From Magnolia sinica (Eukaryota > Streptophyta > Magnoliopsida > Magnoliales > Magnoliaceae), in NCBI RefSeq assembly GCF_029962835.1, contig NC_080583.1, positions 3,023,001 to 3,087,000 on the forward strand: DNA of 64,000 bases. The letters are read 5' to 3'. The translations under genes were made by a program, and so were the position numbers. Positions within the stretch are counted from its first letter, which is position 1. The number at the start of each line of letters is the position of its first letter. The notes under the pieces are model-generated. The model had not been told where the DNA came from and searched no databases. It worked only from the letters and a program-made list of their open reading frames with translations. This document shows, in pieces, positions 1-13,434 of this stretch.

Positions 1-837
1 AAGAACACATATTTTATATTTACAATTCAAACGGTCAAAAATGTTCAAACTTACTGTAAAAATTAATCTATGTATATTTCATATAATTAAGATATTAAAA
101 AAGATTAAAAACTATGAGATGTATTACTGAGATTTGTCATAAGTTGTCCTCATCCATTGGATTTTGGCGTTTTTTAGAGATGCAAACCATTTATTTAATA
201 GGACTCTCATGGGATGAAAGATGTGTGAAAAAAACAAAACAAAAAAAACTCTCAAATTGAAAATTGCAATCCATTCATCATATAAAAGATTAATGTGATT
301 ATTCAATTTCAAATCAAAGGGTTGAAATAGTCTGATTGAGAGATTTGATCGTCAAAAGATAGACCAAGTTTCAAAGGGTGAAGTTCCAATGCATCACATT
401 GCAAAATGTGAGTTGTATTGGAACAAAAATCAGTTGTAGTTACAACCATGAGATATGGTAGTTAAAACAGAGTGATATTTTTAGATTTCATAAAACAGTT
501 TTATTGCTTGTGCTTATCTTTAATTGGGCCCACAAGGGATTGGGAATGGATGGTACTATTTTTATACCACATGTAGAATGGACTTGAACGTAAACATTAT
601 TGTAAATCTATGATTTTATGTGTCCATGGATTCAACGGATGAGATCATTTTGTAGAAACATATTCTTTTCCCATGGCCCGTTGTGGGTGACCCAACGGTT
701 TGGATCATCCATACACGTGGCTCGCGTGCCCTCACTGCAAAACGTGGGAGGATGGAAAATGAAATATCTGATGAGTAGTGAAAGAGACCGGAATATTCTG
801 CAACGCCTGTAACGTTTTTACGTAGCTGTAAGAAACA

Positions 838-1284
838 ACCACTTTGTGGGGCCCACCATCTTTGATATGTGAATCGACTCAGTCTATCAGGTGAGAATTA
901 TCATTTGATCCGTGCATACAAAAGATAAACCCGGTAAAGTCTCTGATGGAGCTGTACCAATGTGAACAATTTAAAACTACTTCTCCTAAAAGCTTTAAAT
1001 TCGCATGGAGTGGTCCACCTGTCATTTGTATTAAGCTGATTTTTATATTTTTACTCTAACTTGTGAGTTACACCTGATTAACGGGTTGGATGAAAGATAC
1101 ACACTATGGTGGCCCCACACAAAAACTTATGGTTGACATTCAATTCCCATTGTTTACTGTTGTGTGGTCCACTTGAGATGTCGATATCTCTGATGTTTTG
1201 TTTTAAAACTTAAAATCGAGGAAATAACCTGATGAGTGGAGTGGATTTCACATATACAGCATGGTAGACCCCACAGGCTTTGGT
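838..1284. repeat. Foldback MITE remains (GGGCCCACC family), composite
   Basis: GGGGCCCACCATC near 848 is mirrored by an inverted GGTGGCCCCAC near 1110, giving a small hairpin-like unit. A second right-hand half follows, with the family's phrases GTGTGGTCCACTTGAGAT and ATGGTAGACCCCACAGG. Both pieces are diverged. No flanking duplication was identified. Confidence 0.5.
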
Positions 1285-2835
1285 GTTTTAAGGGCTGCAT
1301 AACGCAGAAGATTGCAGAGGATTCTTGTCCTAGTAAAAGAACGGAACTACATCGAATGCCGAATTAAGTAAACGAGAGGCTTCTTGCTATTCAAATTCAA
1401 TATTCGAAATGATTTGTCAACTACACTTGTTTTTAACAGAGCAAGCAACTAATCTTTATGTGGTCATATTTGGGTGGGAGTATCAGGCCCGAGGATTGGG
1501 CTTGAGCTTAAAAATCAAGCATGTTTCAAAATTGGGCTAGTTTTGGACATAGCGCCAACATGTGTACCTTTAAAATCACAACTATAACAACTTAAATAGA
1601 TGACTATGAAGATGAAGGGCCATTTTCTATATGGAGTTTACCATGCCAATGGAAGAGGATGAGAGGGAGGAAGACAGATACAAAAAAGAAGACATGGTCT
1701 AATGGATTCCAAATGGCAATTCCCCATCTCTTTCCTCATGGGAACCACAACCTGTGAGAGATCTGAAGGCCATACGCTTTCTCACTTTTTTGGGATTGGG
1801 TTTGAATTGGACAATTTTGGCCCATCATGGGCTCAGGTTAGGTTTGGACTTTCATACAACAATGTGGGCTAGCTAGGGTAGAGCTTGGCTTGGCCTTAAC
1901 CCGTCCATTTGTTGGGAAATAGTGTTAAAAGTAGTAGATAAAATTCACAAATAGAAAATAAAATAAAATAAAGATGACTTATAAAGTTGAGTTAAGGTGT
2001 GATTGAGTTGCTCGGCTTGAAACCAAATATGTCATCATTGGATCGACTATAACCCGGTCCTAATGGTGCACTTGTCATACATGAGCTCGAATAAGCATGC
2101 AAAACGTGGACCGAAGTGATTTGACCGGGTAATGAACTTAGTTACAAAATAAAAATAACTACAGACTTGTCCTGGAAGGGAAGAGAGAGAGAGATAGAGA
2201 TTGTGCAAATAGGAGTGGACTGGGAGCAGGGGTGGATTAGAGTAGGTACAGCAATGTGCAAATAGGAGTGGACTAGTGCACATGTGTGGTCAAAGGCATA
2301 GCGTGGGGCTAATGGTCCAGGCCTCCCCTCCCCTTGTGCAAAAGTTCATTATTATAAACTTGAATTTTTTCTTAGTCATATTTTATGTGGGACAATAAGT
2401 CACCAAAAGACAGAACTTCTCTTCCATATTAAAGAAAAATAAGGGAGGAAAATTTGAATTTCGAAACATATTTTGTATTTAAAATTCATTTTAATACAAC
2501 ACCATTGACACCTATAAGCGTTTGTTTGGCCCGTCCAATTAAATGGTATCAAATTATATTAAATGAGATTAACATCATTATTGCAGAATGATTGCATGTC
2601 TGAAAATACTGGCTATTGTATCACCATCTTTGAAATAAATTTCTTACCATGGGAAACACAAATTATAATCAACAAATCAAAATTATAATGGATGCAAGTC
2701 ACATAAAAACGGACAGCATATATAAAGCACATGCATCAATGTGAACCTCACGTGCAGCAGATTTCCAAATTCATTGGAAATCCTGAATGGGACCGAATGC
2801 AATTCTATCCCACTTAATTCCGACCCTTTCTGTCC

Positions 2836-3145
2836 TTCTCAAAAGCCCCCATTGAATTTACTCGGGACAAAAGTTTTGGACCAAAATGATAATTGTTTTT
2901 TCCCTTCATCCAAATCTCTGTGAGATAATGGAAAGGTTGGATGGCAAATAAACATTATCCGTAGGCTCTGGAAAATTTTGAATGGTGGGTGTTCAATCAC
3001 CTCTGTTTCATGTGGTGTGGTCCACCTGTGATTTAAATCTCCCTGTTTTTGGGCTTAATATCTAAAATGATCTGATAAAATGGATGAACCGAGTGGATAA
3101 AATACATGCATCATGGTAGGGCCCACAGCACCGACCAGTGAGGGG
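2836..3145. repeat. Right half of a foldback MITE
   Basis: The block runs from a phrase of the type 'ccaaaatgataattgttttt' through GTGTGGTCCACCTGTGATTT to ATGCATCATGGTAGGGCCCACAGCACCGACC. This is the order seen in the right halves of the complete copies at 28989-29530 and 46520-47025. The left half is missing. Confidence 0.6.
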
Positions 3146-3984
3146 TCATTACCGAGTCGGAGTCCTCGATATTCCACCCAACTGCCCTAAAACGTGCACT
3201 ATACGTAATTCCGTACTGCAGCGTAGCGGCAAATGGCATTTAAGATTTTCAAGTCCCCTCTGCACCTAACCGATGCATCCAGCCCGCCTATCCCCAGAAA
3301 GTCACATGTGTACGACATCTGATCCGTAGGAAAGGTAGGACCCACCATGAAAGTCACGTTCGTTGAAAACCAGGCTATCCACACATTAGGTGGACCACAG
3401 TCTTACATTACTGACGCTTGGCTGTCCATTGTTTGTGATGCTGTGGGTCTTTGATGACTGGACGTACCTGATTTTTTCTCCAGGTTATCTTCGTTGTGGG
3501 GCCTTCCGTTTGTATGGCTCGGATGTCCTATACAGAGGCACGTTGGAAGGAAAGATAGTACAGTACACAAGTTGTGGTACCTTGTCTGTACCTGTCAGTT
3601 CTCTTTATGAACGCGCGTACTTCCACACGCGGCAAATCTGCCAACTTGGAAAGTTTAATGAACATCGTAGCGGTGAAAAGGCTGGGCCCACGAAATTATG
3701 CACACGTGGCGCAAGAATCAGCCTCATTGGAGGGCTACAGGTTCATGTTGAATATAGGCTCTTTATAAACCATTTACGACCGTCCGTTGCTTTCTTGCAT
3801 TGGTGGCCCATATAGTTATCAATAAAGCTGGATTTTTAATCCATGGCATCTTCACAGTCGTACTCATATTATTTGCAGCTCAGATCTTGAACACATGTCC
3901 CATATTGTCAGTTGTAGCGAGTGTAGGCGCGCAAATCTCCCCCTCCAACTTGCTCCCGGCAGGCGGCTAAAGTGGATCCCTGAA

Positions 3985-4415
3985 TGTTGGCCCACCTTGA
4001 AGCATGTTACTTAAATCCAATCTGACCATACGTTTTTAAAGCTCATTTGAAGAATTATAAAAAAACAATTAAGAAGATTCAGATCTCAGGTGGGCCACAC
4101 CACAGGAAAAAATGCTGATTGACCATTAAAAACTTACTGTGGGGTACAAAAGTTTTGGATCAAGCTGGTATTTGTTTTTTTCCTTCATACAGATGTTTTT
4201 GACATTATCAACGGTTTGGATTGTAAACAAACATTCCGTTGGCCCCTTATAAGTTTTTAATGGTAGGTATTCGATCTCCTCTATTTCCTATGGAGTGGTC
4301 CACCTGAGATTTTGATCTGCTTAATTTTTGGTTTCATGCACTAAAATAATCTTTAAAAATTGATGGACGGCGTGGATGTAAGTTAAATACATCAAGGTAG
4401 GCCTCACGGTCAGGG
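3985..4415. repeat. Foldback MITE, diverged near-complete copy
   Basis: It begins with TGGCCCACCTTGAAGCATG and ends with ATCAAGGTAGGCCTCACGG, two arms that are imperfect inverted repeats. The internal phrases (GTGGGCCACACCACAGGAA, GTTTTGGATCAAGCTGG, GTGGTCCACCTGAGAT) are in the family order. It sits just upstream of the first recognised LACS exon. Confidence 0.6.
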
Positions 4416-4775
4416 ATCCACAGATCTGGGTGTAACCGGGGATCCACCTAAGCCGTGCTCTGACCATTTGAAAGTTCGTTATTCTTCCCGGAGTTCGTTG
4501 TCTCCGTCGGGACTCAGGGTACAGCGTCTGTCGCTGCCCCAAGGATTCCACATGCCGAGTCTTCCAATAATCGGAACCGTCCATGTTTTAGAATCTACTC
4601 TGGCCAACGCTATCTGTGGATCAATTTAGAATATTGAAAAGAAATATGAATCAATTTAGAACATTAAAAAGAAAATTTTCAATGGCTCAGCAAAGTAAAT
4701 TTTCTTTTAAGAAAATCATTCTCCGTTGCATTTCATTCCATGGTTTTGAATGAGACGTGGGTTTCTGTGTTGCAG

Positions 4776-7700
4776 TCGATCTGTTGAAAGGAATCCCAAG
4801 AACCCAATGCTTGGTCGGCGTGAGATTACAGATGGGAAGGTATATTTGACTTCTTCTCCATTTTCAGCAATTTGATCAATACCCATTTTGAAAAACATAG
4901 AAATGCAGTCCAGATGATTGACGAAATGCCAACCTGAATAGGTGAAAATAATGTTAGTCTATGGATTGCCAGTGGTGATAGAATTTCCAATGAACGGGGA
5001 GTAGGATTATTTTTATGTGTGTTTTGTACTTGCAATAGCTTTGATTTATAGCACCCTTTCTCCTTCTATGTCATTGGATCAATCCATTACACATTAGGAG
5101 AAACCACCTACTATTCAGGGATTTCATCCACACACCCGCATGACTCAAATCCCATGCGATTATGTTGGGATGAGAAATAGGAAGTGAACACATCTGTTGG
5201 AGGCCATACTGGCGACATGTGCACACACATGCGAACATGTGTGTCAGTAAATGAAAATTCTAATGGGTCCGAGCCGTGGTTCAATCAAAATTACCCAACG
5301 AAAGGAGAGAGAAATGAATTGAATTTGAATTTGTAGGTGGGCCCATACATCTGGCAAACATACCAGGAGGTGTATGACAAAGCTATCCAAATTGGATCTG
5401 CTATTAGAGGTCGTGGCATTAATCCTGTAAGTACAATTATGAATCCTATCAATATTTGTTACTGAATTTAGAAATGTGGAAGTTGATTTTGTTTCATTTG
5501 AGTGGATATGATATTAATTTTGGTTTAATCTTATTAGGGCGGTCGTTGCGGAATATATGGTTCCAACTGCCCTGAATGGATAATCACAATGGAGGTATGT
5601 TTTAGATGTTTAGATGCTGCATCTTGCTCAAATGTTTGATAGAATCATCTGGATGCAAGGACTCCATTTGATCAAGATATAGAAAATCAAAGTAGTTGGA
5701 GATTTGATTAGACTGCCTTTGATCTAGTATGATCTTGGATTTTGATGCTGCTATTCTTCTTACTATCTTTGCCTGTTTGCATAGTGATTAATAGTTCAAA
5801 TTATCGGTTGGCTTTTGAATTTTGATTTCTTACAAATTATGATTTGGTTCCTTTACAGGCTTGCAACTGCCACGGAATCTATTATGTCCCTTTATACGAC
5901 ACTCTTGGTAAGTATTTTTGTTTTCTTCTTTCTTCTACAATGAATAATACATAATTGTGGGAAAGCTTTTTTCTCGAATATTTAGATAACTGGTTGAAAG
6001 AAAATAGCTAAAACCAGCATCGACGACAATATTTCTTGAAAAGAAATGCTCCAGTGCTCTCTGAGCACTACAAGTTAAGATGCTCCTTGTTTCATTCGGT
6101 CACTTGCACATTGCAATCAATCGATCCAAACATCAAAGGACAGATTGTATGGGCTACCATGCAAAAATTAGATTGATAGATGATCCAATCCATCCTTGGA
6201 TCAGTCTTACTTTTTGTACCCATCCTTTTTCCAGCCTATGGATGGGATAGTTAGGGCTGCCCAAAAAAGTGATTCTTCATGATTGTAAGCAACCCATGAT
6301 GGCCTCCAACTAATTTATAGATAGAACTGTTGATTGAACTATTTTTATGTAAACAATCTTAACTGTCCATATTAAAGGCTAGTGATAAGATGGTTATGAT
6401 TGTCAGGTTTTGTGATATTTATGTCTTAGTCCATGAAATGTATGTTGAACTGATCAACAATCTAGATCAATTGATTGGACTGTCTGTCACAATACAACTA
6501 GGAAGCATTTCCCTTTCTTAAATTATTTAATCCTATCCATATTGTCAACATGTCATGAGTGCATTTGTATTTCTCTTAAAACAGAAACATCATACATAGT
6601 TTCACAATTTGTGACTTGACTCGGAATTCAACCAAGTCAACTAACTCGGCAGATTTTTGGGCTGAGTTGTAATATAGACCCGGAATGTACAAGACTTGGC
6701 CCTCAACTTGGTGGTCTTGATTCAGTTGACTCAAACCAAGTCGCTCAGTTAGAAGAAACTTTTTTGGCAAAAATGTTTTGTGAGAGAAGATGTCATGTTG
6801 CTTCTAGCCTGTACATATAACTAATTTAAACATTTTCTATTAATTTATTTACTGAATAATAAATTAAGTGAAAGCTTGTCTGATCTTCAAGTCGACTTGA
6901 CCTTGCTGGACATTGAGTCAAGTCTGAGTTTTGAGTTTTTCAACTATGCCCTAATACGAGTTAGCTAATTCATATAAGATAAGAAAATGATCAGATTACG
7001 TGGCTGTATACATGTTGCAGGTGCTAATGCAGTAGAATTCATTATCAACCATGCTGAGGTCTCAATAGCTTTCATTCAAGAGAATAAGATTGAAGCTGTA
7101 TGCCAATTCTTCTTCTATCTTTACAAGTGCTGTTTAGGATCACAGATTGTTACCTCAATTTATTATGTCTCACAATATTTTTACAAGAGAAATTCTTGTA
7201 ATACCCATTGTCTCTGAGTTCAATGGACTTCATTAAAGCTATTTAAAGCAATGCCCGTCTTAAGTTGTAATTCTTTGTGTTGGGCAGATGATAACGTGTC
7301 TTCCGAGGTGTGCTGCAAATCTAAAGAGTATGTAGATATGTAACCCTGACTTTTTATTACTCCAAAAAGAAAAATGATTGTTTAGGCTGGTAATGTTTCA
7401 GTATTTCGTTACTAATTTCAGCGATTGTCAGCTTCGGAAAGATTTCAAGCGCCCAAAAGAAAGAAGCTGAAGTAGCTGGGGTTTCTTGCTTTTCTTGGGA
7501 TGAATTTTCTCTATTGGTGAGGACTTGATCTTTAAATAATTCTTTTATACTGAAGTTTCAACCTTTTTGCGCTTTCTTTATTAGGCTAATATTTCTGTAC
7601 CATAACAAAATATGAAACAAAGGTTGCATTTGCATGCAAAAGTGAATTAAAACTGTCAACAGTCAGTTTAATTAAGAGAAGAAAAAAACTAATATATCAT

Positions 7701-10700
7701 AGTAGTCATAAGAAAGATCTGTAAAATTGCAGTTATGTTTGTTTCAAGTGTTACTTGAAAGTAACATGATTGTAATTATGAGCACCGCCACTAGGTATGA
7801 ATAATGCAAAAAGGCAATTCGAGTTTGGTTATTTAAACTTAATATAAGGGTGCATTTGGTTGTACCAAATATCATGAGAGACGCAGCCAAATGCTCCCTA
7901 AACCAATCATTGCAATTTTAATTTGCTAATGCATTCAAACACACCCTAAATAGTCATAACTGATATATGGGCCACTCTTTGGTGGAATTCAGCAGAGAAA
8001 TTATTGAAACCAACAGTCTGAATGGGAGCATAGTAAAAAGTATTTTCATTGTTGTTATGAACTGAATGCATACAGGGATCTGACAATTTACTGTTTCTTT
8101 TAGGGAAGTGAAACTTGTAAACTGCCTCCAAAAGAGAAGAGTGATATCTGCACAATCATGTATACAAGTGGAACAACTGGGGATCCAAAGGGCGTTCTAC
8201 TAACTAATGGTGCTATCATGGCGGAGGTCATGACAATAGATCATCTACTCGTAGAAACAGATAAAGCGGTGATAAGCTAACTCAGCCTTTACAAGAACCT
8301 TTCTTCAGATTCATTATCTTCGCCTTACATAATTCGCTTAAATAGAAGACGGTAGTGCCTAAGCTCCAATTTTGTTGTTCCCGAATTCTCATTCATAATG
8401 CCCGAGTTTTGCAAATTGTTTCACTCACAGGTGACAGAAGAAGACACATATTTTTCATTCCTTCCATTGGCCCATGTATTTGATCAGATAATCGAGACCT
8501 ATTGCATCTACAAGGGTGCATCTATTGGATTTTGGCGAGGGGTATGATGATTTATTTCTTGTTGTGAGTTGCTTTTTATTGGATCTTTCTTACCGCTCAT
8601 TTAAAACAAAATCTTATTGTAGCTGGTGCTATCATTTTACTTGTAGGATGTTCGGTATTTGGTTGAGGACATTCAAGAATTGAAGCCAACAATCTTTTGT
8701 GGTGTTCCTCGAGTTTACGATCGCATATACACAGGTTTTACATTTTAAACCAGGATATATTCCTGTGACTGATTTACTTGAGTTTCTGCATTGATGTTCT
8801 TATGTTTTCTTTGGCTCATTTACATTACAATTTGTGTTGGTTGTAGGTATAAATGATAAAATTTCATCTGGAGGAGCATTCAAAAGGATACTATTTCAAT
8901 GTGCTTATAACTGGTATGTAGCTTATATCTTGAAGTGATAAATCTTGACCTTTAGTTTTGCTTTAGGGTGCTTCTGGTTGCACCAAATATCATGAAATTT
9001 CATGGTATTTTCAAGATTAATCAGTCTAATTATAAGAAAAATCTCATGATATTTCATTAAAATTTGATGCAACCAAACACACCCTTATAGCCTATCTAAA
9101 TTTGATATGTAATATATTATATTGACATCATTTTGGTGATATCAGCAAGTTGAAGAGTTTGAATGAGGGCTTGAAACAGGACAAAGCAGCACCTTTCTGT
9201 GATAGGGTCATCTTCAACAAAGTCAGTGTAACTATTTCTCTAAGGGTCGTCTTTAGCAATTCCCCCAGTATATTTTAGTGTGATGCATGCCACATCCAAT
9301 CACCAATCAAGACCATCCATTCATACCGTTGGAGGGAAGAGATGGTGGAAAAATCATGTTGATTGTATAGTCGTAACCCATTTTATTGGGCCAAATGTTT
9401 TTTTACAACCATTATTTTTTGTGAGCCGTAGATTGGATGGTTAACATCATCAAACCAAAATGCTTCTTTTGAATATGAACAATCCACAATGGGACCTAGT
9501 ATACAACTGTTTTAAGATGATGCTTACACCTATTTTGTTTCTCTGCTAGATTTTGACTTTCTATTTTTCATGCTATTGATTGGATGGTTAGGATCACTTG
9601 ATTGGCATGGTTTTTTCTAACCATGGCCGCCCCCTGATGCTATGAATGGATGGACGGTTTGAATCGATGATTGGACATGGCACACGTCTTTGAAGATGTT
9701 GCTAACATCCACATGAATTTGGAAACATTAGCATCCTCCTTTTAAGGAGGCATATCTTCTGTTTATTTTCTTTAATCTTATAATGCCTTTTATGTGAATT
9801 TTGTGCATAGATCAAACAAGGGTTAGGAGGACGGGTACGCATCATGTTATCTGGAGCAGCACCATTGTCTAGGCATATTGAGGAGTTTTTGAGAGTCACA
9901 AGCGGCAGCATTTTGTTACAAGGATATGGTATGGCAGTATAGTAAACTTAACCTAAAACACTGGTTTCCAGTTCGTGTTGCTATTTACAGCCCATTTGGA
10001 TGTAACCCCAAAATGCGAACGGATGAAAAGCACTTCCCACCACCTACATTTTGGTAGATCAAGTCTATTTGGTGAATTCCTGCAAAATGCAGATGCTGGG
10101 ATGTGCTAAACACTCCTGTTGTGTTCTTTTCGTAGCGTTCACAATGAGGAAGTGCCTCAACTTGCAGCTGTGTTCTTTTCAAGTTGATTTGGAAGCAATG
10201 TTATTGCAATTTGGAAACTAGTCCCTTGATTTGTATGATTACAAGACTAATTTCCATTTGGTTATTTCCACTTTATTAGACTAATTATTGCAATTCAATT
10301 GGATAGTGCATTCAAATGCACCCTAAGTAGATGAATTCCAAGCATTATGAATGTTGGCTAAACTGTCGCCTCCCGCTTGATTGGCAGGTCTCACTGAAAG
10401 TTGTGCAGGTTGTTTTACATCCGTAGCCAATGTGTTCTCAATGATGGGGACGGTGGGTGTACCTGTCACAACCATCGAAGCAAGACTTGAGTCGGTACCT
10501 GACATGGGATACGACGCACTCGCAGCAGTGCCACGTGGGGAGATTTGCTTGCGTGGTAAAACCTTATTTTCAGGTTATTACAAACGTCCGGACCTTACAG
10601 AAGAAGTCTTCATCGATGGTTGGTTTCATACAGGTAAATTTCATTGGTGACTCTTCTCAATAGTCCCACCTTTTATTGCTTCTAATGGGCTGTTTAAAAA

Positions 10701-13434
10701 GGGGCCCACATATAATACAAAGGGTCCTATCATTTTCTTCGGGTGGGTCCCATCCCATACACCAAGGAAAGGCGAGACATGTTGTCGTGGACTGCTAATC
10801 ATTTTCGGTATCTTGAATTTGATCGGAAATTGATTTAGCCAAAGTACCCTTCTAGTCATTTGACTGTCCTCCAAATCAAATTAGGACCTGTTTATATTGG
10901 TGGGAGCCAAAAAGTTACTGTGGAGAGGAGAAAATGTTTTCCACTGATATGATGCTTTTTGCTGATTGGGATAATTAGTAACATGTGGAAAACTGTTTTA
11001 TTTCAATTATTTTGCTTAGAAAAGGGCAATTTCCTTATCCATTTTAAAACTTGTTAATCCCCGTTTCCACACATTTTAAGAAATAGATTTCACAACTATT
11101 TACCATTGTACTCTTCCCTAGAAATCACCAAAACTAAAACAAACAACCTTTTTACGGATTCTTTTCCACCGATAATGTTATCTGGGGTTTTCCTCGTATG
11201 TGGCATATTCTTTTTGAAACCTACTTTCTGGATTCCACCAATCCAAACAGGCCTTCTAAGCAGCACTTCAAGAAATAGCATTGAAGTCTCTTCAATTTTT
11301 CTTTCACTCAGGAGACTATTGATTCAAAGTTGGTAGTTTTTTTTTTCCCCGCAATTAATCTAACTTTTGGTGGGGTCAGTCTCACTACTTTGCATTTTAA
11401 TAATGGAATACAATGCACATCTCACAAAATCTTATGCCCTTTTTTATGTTCCATTTAAAATCATACATGCATTCACATGTGTATTGTGTCATCGTGTGCA
11501 CTTCTGTTGATTAACTGTATCTATGCCGATTTGAGTGACATATAAGAAGTGTAACTTTTGATATGACAGGCGATATTGGAGAATGGCAGCCCAATGGTGC
11601 AATGAAAATCGTAGACAGGAAAAAGAACATTTTCAAGTTGTCTCAAGGGGAGTATGTTGCTGTTGAAAACATTGAAAACACATATAGCCGTTGCCCTCTT
11701 ATCACCTCGGTATGACATTCAACTGACATCAGTTATTGCACAAAAGAATTTTGGTAATAAATCCAAGAAAATGCATGTGGGATGTTTATTGATGCCTGCG
11801 TACTTCGCTATGTTTCATGCTCATTTTGGGTCCCATCTTGAGCAAGTGGCTAAGATCATCCAATGAGCTGTTCTTTTGCCACATGATATTTAATTTGTAC
11901 GGTGTGGTCCTCCAGATGTGGGTTCCAGACCTTGTACACGTCTTCTTTATGGCCACATGGTAGCTTGCCTGCACATAGCATTCCTCTTGCATTATTTCTG
12001 TCCAAGTTATGTTCAAACATAGTTAATAATTCCATCTTTCTGATGAAATTTCTTGGTCTGGCTATTCCATCAACCTTATTTGTTTGATCAACTTTGGCCT
12101 TCATTGCAGATTTGGGTATATGGGAACAGCTTCGAATCTTTTCTTGTGGCCGTGGTCATCCCTGACAGGAAAGTGCTCGAGGATTGGGCAGTGACCTATA
12201 ACGAGGTGGGAGATTTCGAATCATTGTGCAGAAATCCAAGGGCGAGGAAGTACATTCTTGATGAGCTCAATAATGCCGGTCGTAAACACAAAGTATGTCA
12301 TTGCTTTTGTTGTTCTCTTGTCAATTAATTCTATGCATGTTATGTTCTTGACTGACCCGAAAGGCATTGTCACAGCTTAGAGGGTTTGAGCTGTTAAAAT
12401 CAGTTCATTTGGAACCGACTCCTTTCGACATTGAGAGGGACTTGATTACTCCAACTTTCAAATTGAAAAGGCCACAATTACTCAAATACTACAAAGTATG
12501 TCTATTGAGACTCTCTATTGCTACATGCTTTTACTTATTTCGCTTTCTGTGAGCATTCTCATATGCATAAAATCGATGCTAGTCTACACTGTATATATCT
12601 GTTAAGGATAGCAATGCTAGTATCACGCCAAAATATCATTTTCACCCGGCAGAAAAATGTGACACATGATCTGGACCATAGTTTGAAAATTCGACTCAAC
12701 TAGATGTTCATTCGGGGTGGATGGGCTCAAAAGACTTGACCCTACTCGACTCTGTAGTTAATAATAGTAAATTAAAAATAGTAGGAGATTAGTTGTCTTT
12801 GGATTAGTATCATGAAATGAGAAAATAGGCAAGCAACTAGCAAGATGCTCATCTGAAGGAGGCTGTGAGTTTAACTACTGCCTCTTTTTTTTCTTTAACT
12901 CTTTGTATTAAAGGGACGTCGACAAGGCGACTGATTCAGCCCAAATTGCAGCAGGTCGCATCGTGTCGACTGAGTTGGCAATTTGACTCAGAGAGTTACA
13001 CGAGTCACTCTGTGATTCAAGTTTCCAAGTGACTCAGCTTGAAATATCACCGAGTCACCAAGTTTTTAGTTGAGTCACCGGGTTTTGGAACTATGATCTG
13101 GACCTCTCATCCATTGTGCCCCATCATGGATATGGCAAGGTCATGAACTCCCTATTTTGCTTAATTAAATCATAACTTTTTACATGGGTCTCTCAAAGTT
13201 CCTTTCATTTTGATGAGATGAAATGAGGTTTTTGCTGAATTCCCTCTGGGGGGTTGGTGGTAAATCTCTTTAGTACTAAGATTCTGGTACTAAAGAGATT
13301 CTGTTTTCTTCCATCTTCATTTTTCGAAGCAGAAGATCTTGTTCATTTCATATCATTTATGATATTCTTGGGGGTATCAATTGCAGGATCGCGTCGATGA
13401 GCTCTATGGCGAGGTGAAGGGAACAAAGATATGA
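4776..13434 (+). CDS. LACS1: Long-chain acyl-CoA synthetase (LACS1-type), 18 exons, first exon not found
   Basis: The product would activate long and very-long-chain fatty acids to acyl-CoA with ATP, for wax, cutin or membrane lipid synthesis; plant relatives sit in the endoplasmic reticulum. Exons: 4776-4839, 5337-5426, 5538-5594, 5859-5907, 7021-7097, 7288-7327, 7422-7516, 8104-8268, 8431-8541, 8647-8734, 8847-8913, 9146-9221, 9811-9928, 10388-10633, 11570-11709, 12110-12292, 12376-12495 and 13387-13434 (TGA). All junctions are AG/GT and all phases match, giving about 610 residues without a stop against about 660 for the family. AMP-binding motif [12 protein letters not shown] lies near residues 177-188, [10 protein letters not shown] near 365, GWFHTGDIGEW near 445, and [14 protein letters not shown] near 462. 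The C-terminal phrases YSRCPLI, PDRK and [20 protein letters not shown] are closest, from memory, to Arabidopsis LACS1 (CER8). Missing: about 50 N-terminal residues, with no candidate exon in 1-4775. The gene looks functional from exon 2 on. A truncated duplicate is the alternative. Confidence 0.88.
6595..6952. mobile_element. MITE in LACS intron (GACTCRACT-rich family)
   Basis: Terminal inverted repeats: CATAGTTTCAC at the left and TTTTTCAACTATG at the right. The interior is rich in ACTCGG, GTCAAGT and GACTTGAC words, like the element at 12678-13094. No convincing target duplication is visible. It lies within the 1.1-kb intron between exons 4 and 5 of the recognised LACS series. Confidence 0.5.
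7848..7946. mobile_element. Tourist-like MITE, 99 bp, TAA target duplication
   Basis: It starts GGGTGCATTTGGTTG and ends CATTCAAACACACCC, which are imperfect inverted repeats, and is flanked on both sides by TAA. This is the usual signature of PIF/Harbinger-derived Tourist MITEs. It lies in the LACS intron between 7517 and 8103. Confidence 0.7.
8966..9084. mobile_element. Tourist-like MITE, 119 bp, TTA target duplication
   Basis: Long inverted repeats (GGGTGCTTCTGGTTGCACC at the left, GCAACCAAACACACCC at the right, then ATATCATGA on both arms) are bounded by TTA. It is a relative of the copy at 7848-7946 but a better hairpin. It lies in the LACS intron between 8914 and 9145. Confidence 0.75.
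9281..9692. repeat. Foldback MITE in LACS intron
   Basis: The left arm reads GCATGCCACATCCAATCACC and onward to CCATCCATTCATA. The right arm reads TATGAATGGATGGACGG and onward to GATTGGACATGGCACACG. The arms are inverted copies over about 45 bp. It sits in the 589-bp intron before the exon at 9811. Confidence 0.6.
10882..11258. repeat. Foldback MITE in LACS intron
   Basis: The left end TAGGACCTGTTTATATTGG is mirrored at the right by CCAATCCAAACAGGCCTTCTA. The element fills much of the intron between 10634 and 11569. A chance open frame (11106-11336) crosses its right arm and is not a gene. Confidence 0.55.
12678..13094. mobile_element. Mutator-like MITE, 417 bp, 10-bp target duplication
   Basis: It begins ATAGTTTGAAAA and ends TTTTGGAACTAT (inverted repeats). 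It is flanked by the exact direct repeat GATCTGGACC at 12668-12677 and 13095-13104. The interior is rich in GACTCA and GAGTCA words. A 9-10 bp duplication is typical of Mutator-like elements. It is located in the last LACS intron. Confidence 0.75.

Larger units (their letters stand above)
1..4775. other. Region without recognised gene, upstream of the LACS exons
   Basis: No coding exon could be supported here. The region is AT-rich and holds at least three blocks of the foldback MITE family (listed separately). Because the first recognised LACS exon at 4776 begins with a splice acceptor and with the last base of a split codon, this stretch should be either intron 1 of that gene or, if exon 1 has been lost, plain intergenic DNA. 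I looked for codons for the conserved N-terminal signatures of plant LACS proteins (VGPVYR and a WD-containing end of exon 1) and saw none. Open frames at 618-812, 2741-2923 and 3390-3815 resemble no protein family I know. Confidence 0.5.

Noticed and set aside
3390..3815. 141-codon open frame upstream of the LACS exons
   Set aside because: No recognisable motif, no splice context, and its start lies beside foldback repeat sequence. It does not match the LACS N-terminus that would be expected here.
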